9,475 nt of DNA from Nitrosospira multiformis (lineage in GTDB: Bacteria > Pseudomonadota > Gammaproteobacteria > Burkholderiales > UBA11063), in contig DYTA01000035.1 of assembly GCA_020726205.1 (NCBI GenBank), forward strand, positions 1 to 9,475. The letters run 5' to 3'. Made by a program: the position numbers and the translations under genes. This document shows, piece by piece, positions 6,511 to 9,475 of the stretch. Each line of letters opens with the position of its first letter. Within the stretch, counting starts at the first letter, position 1. Under the pieces are notes generated by a model. That model ran no database searches. It had not been told where the DNA came from and saw nothing but the letters and a program-made list of their open reading frames with translations.

Positions 6511-7557
6511 TTACTTAAACCTTATTTGTAAATTTAACTTGAAATAATACTTATCATTTTCCTTGTAAATCTCAAACATTTTATATCGTTTAGAACTTGG
6601 ACTATCTAACTTGATATTGTTGATGAGATATTTCTCAACCTCACTCTTGAAATAAATTAAATCAAGCAAATACACATCACCAGCAACAGTTACAACAAGT
6701 ATCCCACCATTTACTTCATTAGCACCATTCCAAATTTCTCCAGCTCTCATACCAAAACAAATCGCATTAGCAAAATCTCTAATTTTCTTTTGATAGAAAA
6801 GTTGAGATTTAGGATCTTTGATTAAATTAGATAACAAAACGTCTATTTCTTTTTGATTCAACTGATAAGACATCAACAAAATATTGGACAAAATTTCATC
6901 AAGTTTTGAATCAATCATTTTTAAGTTGTGACTGAAAATTTCACTTTCGGTTTTAACAAAACTTATAACAGCTCCATTTGACGTGAGACATTTAAATCGA
7001 TCTAATAATTTTGTTCTTGTTTGACATGAATTACAATTATTCATGATTAAATCATCAATATTCATTACTTCATAAATGAAATTGGTATGACTTGAAGAGT
7101 TTAATAGTGTAGGATTACTACCTAGGTTAGATTTAATACTATAGGAAATATCAACTACTTTATTTACTTTATGATCCTGAACACGAGTACTCAAGTCTAT
7201 TTTGGTTTGCGATCTTCCTTTTATTTTATAAACGCCTAGCTTTTGAATAAAATTTCTAATTAATTCTACGTCAAATGATCCATGAGATTTTTCATGATTT
7301 TTTAATATGTCCAATAATAACAGCTCATTGGTTTTTATGTCGCCTAATTGAAATTTTTTAATTCCTCCACAATTATCTACAATAGCAAGCTCTTTTTTAG
7401 CTGGTTTATATCTTAAATCATTTAGAATGAGCTCAATAATTTCAAAAATATCATCTGCAATTATCTTTAGACTGGAATCAACAATAACAAGCTTTCGATC
7501 ATTTAATAGCTTCAAAAACACATATAGCTCTGACCATTCACCTACATTAAATTTCAT
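6511..7557 (-). CDS. HpaII-family type II restriction endonuclease (predicted target CCGG)
   Basis: The 348-residue protein matches my memory of the HpaII restriction family in several blocks. There is an N-terminal GEWSELYVFLKLLNDRKL (6-23), then a central DISYSIKSNLGSNPTLLNSSSHTNFIYEV (136-163) and IWNGANEVNGGILVV (275-289). The C-terminal DSPSSKRYKMFEIYKENDKYYFKLNLQIRF follows (318-347). Length is close to R.HpaII. Asp136 and Lys142 around the central SIKS block are candidate catalytic residues, which is my inference. A Cys pair (NNCNSCQ, 173-179) might bind metal. The ATG overlaps the methyltransferase by 11 bases, and its ribosome site (AAGGAT) lies inside that gene. The composition is very Lys/Asn/Ile-rich, more so than the his proteins. 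It looks complete. CCGG is predicted from the family, not proven. Confidence 0.85.
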   Translation of the reverse strand: MKFNVGEWSELYVFLKLLNDRKLVIVDSSLKIIADDIFEIIELILNDLRYKPAKKELAIVDNCGGIKKFQLGDIKTNELLLLDILKNHEKSHGSFDVELIRNFIQKLGVYKIKGRSQTKIDLSTRVQDHKVNKVVDISYSIKSNLGSNPTLLNSSSHTNFIYEVMNIDDLIMNNCNSCQTRTKLLDRFKCLTSNGAVISFVKTESEIFSHNLKMIDSKLDEILSNILLMSYQLNQKEIDVLLSNLIKDPKSQLFYQKKIRDFANAICFGMRAGEIWNGANEVNGGILVVTVAGDVYLLDLIYFKSEVEKYLINNIKLDSPSSKRYKMFEIYKENDKYYFKLNLQIRFK

Positions 7558-8560
7558 ATTTAATCCTTATATGATTTTGAATTTTCTGTGCAATATTCTC
7601 TACAACAGGTACGGCAACACTATTACCAAATTGTTTATACGCCTGAGTATTACTCACGGGTATTTTATAGTGGCTATTAAATCCTTGCAATTTTGCAAAC
7701 TCTTGTGGTGTTAAAACTCTTATTCCTTCATCATTTGCTGAATGAGTTAAAATATCTCGTATTAAGTTCCTTTCTTTTCCCATACCACCAACCACAATCG
7801 TATTAGATACTCCATTCTTATCTAATACATTATAACCAAAACCATTACCTTTGTCTTGATGTCTTTGTTTGTGTTTTTTCAAAGTATCTAAATATTTTTG
7901 ACTCAAGTAATATTTCTGATCAACTTCTTGTTCCAATATGTCACCAACGGTAACATCAATATTTAGCGGTTCAGGAAATTCAAACGCAACATCATGATCC
8001 AAAAATCCTACTATATAAATTCGTTCTCTATTTTGAGGAACACCATAATCTTTAGCATTTAATACTTTATAAAATATTTTATAGCCTAGCTCTTTCAATG
8101 TTTCTTTAACCACTCCAAATGTTTTACCTTTGTCATGATTAATAAATCCCTTAACATTTTCTAAAAAAACCACCTTTGGTTTGTGATATTTTATTACTCT
8201 GGCTACTTCAAAAAATAATGTCCCCCGAGTATCTTCAAACCCTAATCTTTTACCTGCAATGCTAAATGCCTGACATGGAAACCCAGCTAATAAAATATCA
8301 TGCTTAGGAATATCTGACTCATGAATTTTTGTAATATCCCCATAAGGCACATCTCCAAAATTGGCAGAATAAGTCTGACAAGCATATTTATCTATTTCAG
8401 AACTAAATACAAATTCAATATCCTCTTTAAATGCTTGCTGAAATCCTAACCTTATACCACCGATACCAGCAAATAAATCAATAGCTCGGTATTTAGCCAC
8501 ATCTAATTTACTCTGGTTAATAACGTTACTAAACAAACTTTCTTGACGCATTGATAACAT
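7547..8560 (-). CDS. DNA (cytosine-5) methyltransferase of the type II system
   Basis: The protein (337 residues from the ATG at 8558-8560) has the C5-cytosine methyltransferase motifs in order. Motif I is DLFAGIGGIRLGF (28-40), binding S-adenosylmethionine. Motif IV is GFPCQAFS with catalytic Cys96, motif VI is ENVKGF (134-139) and motif VIII is QNRERIYIVGF (176-186). A target-recognition region containing GNGFGYNVLDKNGVSNTIVVGGMGKERN follows, then motif IX (RVLTPQEFAKLQGF) and motif X (QFGNSVAVPVVENIA). The recognition region resembles HpaII/CCGG-type enzymes as I recall them. It would protect host DNA from the endonuclease encoded directly downstream. The start overlaps the hisF stop (TGATG); a GTG one codon upstream or an ATG at 8551 are alternatives. 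It has no separate promoter that I can see, so expression probably follows hisF. Confidence 0.94.
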   Translation of the reverse strand: MLSMRQESLFSNVINQSKLDVAKYRAIDLFAGIGGIRLGFQQAFKEDIEFVFSSEIDKYACQTYSANFGDVPYGDITKIHESDIPKHDILLAGFPCQAFSIAGKRLGFEDTRGTLFFEVARVIKYHKPKVVFLENVKGFINHDKGKTFGVVKETLKELGYKIFYKVLNAKDYGVPQNRERIYIVGFLDHDVAFEFPEPLNIDVTVGDILEQEVDQKYYLSQKYLDTLKKHKQRHQDKGNGFGYNVLDKNGVSNTIVVGGMGKERNLIRDILTHSANDEGIRVLTPQEFAKLQGFNSHYKIPVSNTQAYKQFGNSVAVPVVENIAQKIQNHIRIKYEI

Positions 8561-9327
8561 CACTTTCTAACCTCAATCCCATTTTCAAGCAAATAATTTT
8601 TCAACTCAGCAATAGTCATAATTCCCTTATGAAATACCGAAGCAGCCAATCCACCGGTGGCTTTGGTATGCAAAAATAAATCCCGAAAATGCTCCATCGT
8701 TCCAGCACCACCAGATGCAATCACAGGAATACTAACCGTTTCAGCCAACAATTTAGTTTGCTCAAGGTCGTAACCATTACGCACACCGTCTTGATTCATG
8801 CAGTTTAGTACAATCTCACCTGCGCCACGTTCCATAACTTCTTTTGCCCAGTCGATTGTATTACGTCGTGATTTAATAGTTTTATTTTCATCACCCGTGT
8901 ATTGTAAAACTTGATATTCACCATTTTGATTCCAGCTATCAATTCCAATCACTACACATTGACTGCCAAAACGTTTTGCCAATTCTTCTATTAATGCTGG
9001 ATTTTCCAATGCTGGAGAATTAATCGAAATTTTATCCGCACCATTAGCCAAAACTTCCTCAGCCATAGCTAATGAACGAATTCCACCAGCTACACAAAAC
9101 GGAATGTTGATATGTTTAGCAACTTCTTTAACCCATTGACGATCATTATTCTCAGCATTACTACTGGCAGTAATTGCATAAAATACTAACTCATCTGCAC
9201 CCATTTCAGAATAGCGAGCTGCTAACTCCAAGATATCACCAACAACTTCATGATTACGAAATTGAACACCCTTAACAACTTGACCGTCTCGCACATCTAA
9301 ACATGGAATAATTCTTTTTTTTAACAT
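8560..9327 (-). CDS. hisF: Imidazole glycerol phosphate synthase, cyclase subunit HisF
   Basis: With the glutaminase HisH (not in this window), HisF converts PRFAR and ammonia to imidazole glycerol phosphate and AICAR. The 255-residue protein is a full-length (beta-alpha)8 barrel. Catalytic Asp11 (PCLDV), Lys19, Asn103 and Asp130 (IGIDSW) are present. So are the gammaproteobacterial-type segments [35 protein letters not shown] and [14 protein letters not shown]. The odd point is residue 51: the expected FYDITASSD reads FYAITASSN, with Ala for a strongly conserved Asp (codon GCA, at least two changes from an Asp codon) and Asn at 57. The ATG at 9325-9327 has only a weak upstream GAG. The TGA stop overlaps the methyltransferase start. 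Confidence 0.95.
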   Translation of the reverse strand: MLKKRIIPCLDVRDGQVVKGVQFRNHEVVGDILELAARYSEMGADELVFYAITASSNAENNDRQWVKEVAKHINIPFCVAGGIRSLAMAEEVLANGADKISINSPALENPALIEELAKRFGSQCVVIGIDSWNQNGEYQVLQYTGDENKTIKSRRNTIDWAKEVMERGAGEIVLNCMNQDGVRNGYDLEQTKLLAETVSIPVIASGGAGTMEHFRDLFLHTKATGGLAASVFHKGIMTIAELKNYLLENGIEVRK

Positions 9328-9475
9328 GATTTATATTGCTCAATTCTTACATTAAAAATATACAAATAAAATGCGATTTTACCACACACAGCTTACAATT
9401 AAATCACCTAGAAACTAAAATTATTTTAATTATCAATAAATAGTAATTATTTCTATTCAATAACCATGCCAAAAT
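9328..9475. other. AT-rich upstream region of hisF, no gene seen
   Basis: This 148-base stretch reaches the window edge and contains no convincing coding sequence on either strand. It holds the candidate hisF promoter. I see no attenuator features such as a His-codon leader peptide with paired hairpins, although the upstream end is cut by the window. Confidence 0.6.
9376..9384 (-). promoter_or_regulatory. Candidate extended -10 promoter for hisF and the downstream genes
   Basis: The minus strand reads TGGTAAAAT, an extended -10 (TGn plus TAAAAT), about 49 bases before the hisF ATG. The -35 region 17 bases upstream (ATTTAA) is poor, as is usual for extended -10 promoters. If correct, it drives hisF, the restriction-modification pair, and probably hisIE, hisN and hisG. 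Confidence 0.4.

Noticed and set aside
7427..7714. A 95-codon plus-strand open frame across the endonuclease/methyltransferase junction
   Set aside because: It is antisense to two recognisable genes and its translation is low-complexity Ser/Ile/Phe with no recognisable motif. An antisense controller was considered but nothing supports it.
6511..8560. A C-protein gene, Vsr repair gene, transposase or flanking direct repeats around the restriction-modification pair
   Set aside because: Searched by eye on both strands; none is present between hisF and hisIE, so no mobile element is called.

Overview
The window is AT-rich (roughly two thirds A+T by eye) and every gene lies on the minus strand. 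The HisF, long-form HisG, DapD and NudC sequences look gammaproteobacterial. Low GC, a surface-type chitin-binding lipoprotein and a Ser/Gly-rich outer-membrane barrel would fit a Francisellaceae- or Thiotrichales-like lineage, but that placement is inference from general impression, not a database match.

In transcription order (right to left), the window opens with a 148-base upstream region holding a candidate extended -10 promoter, followed by a partial histidine operon: hisF, hisIE, hisN, hisG. A complete two-gene type II restriction-modification system sits inside it, between hisF and hisIE: a C5-cytosine methyltransferase and a HpaII-family (CCGG) endonuclease. The methyltransferase start overlaps the hisF stop by one base (TGATG), and the endonuclease start lies inside the last codons of the methyltransferase. 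The module therefore looks translationally coupled to a biosynthetic gene.

The histidine genes carry two anomalies. hisG has a one-base deletion near 4961 that breaks the frame after codon 14. The original start (5003), the lost frame and the remaining 249 codons are all recognisable, and restoring one G gives a 294-residue HisG. HisF has Ala at position 51, where homologues have Asp (FYDITAS becomes FYAITAS). Together they raise the possibility that the pathway is decaying.

Downstream of hisG is a tight pair encoding exported proteins: a 511-residue probable outer-membrane beta-barrel with a C-terminal Trp, and a 138-residue probable periplasmic protein with four cysteines. Then, after a 112-base gap with a candidate promoter, come dapD (lysine/diaminopimelate synthesis) and nudC (NADH pyrophosphatase / RNA deNADding), overlapping as TAATG.

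At the left edge is the 5' part of a gene for a lipoprotein with a chitin-binding type CBM5/12 module, running off the window. Between it and nudC lies a perfect 12-base inverted repeat. No tRNA, rRNA, CRISPR array or insertion sequence was seen, and no gap exceeds 150 bases.
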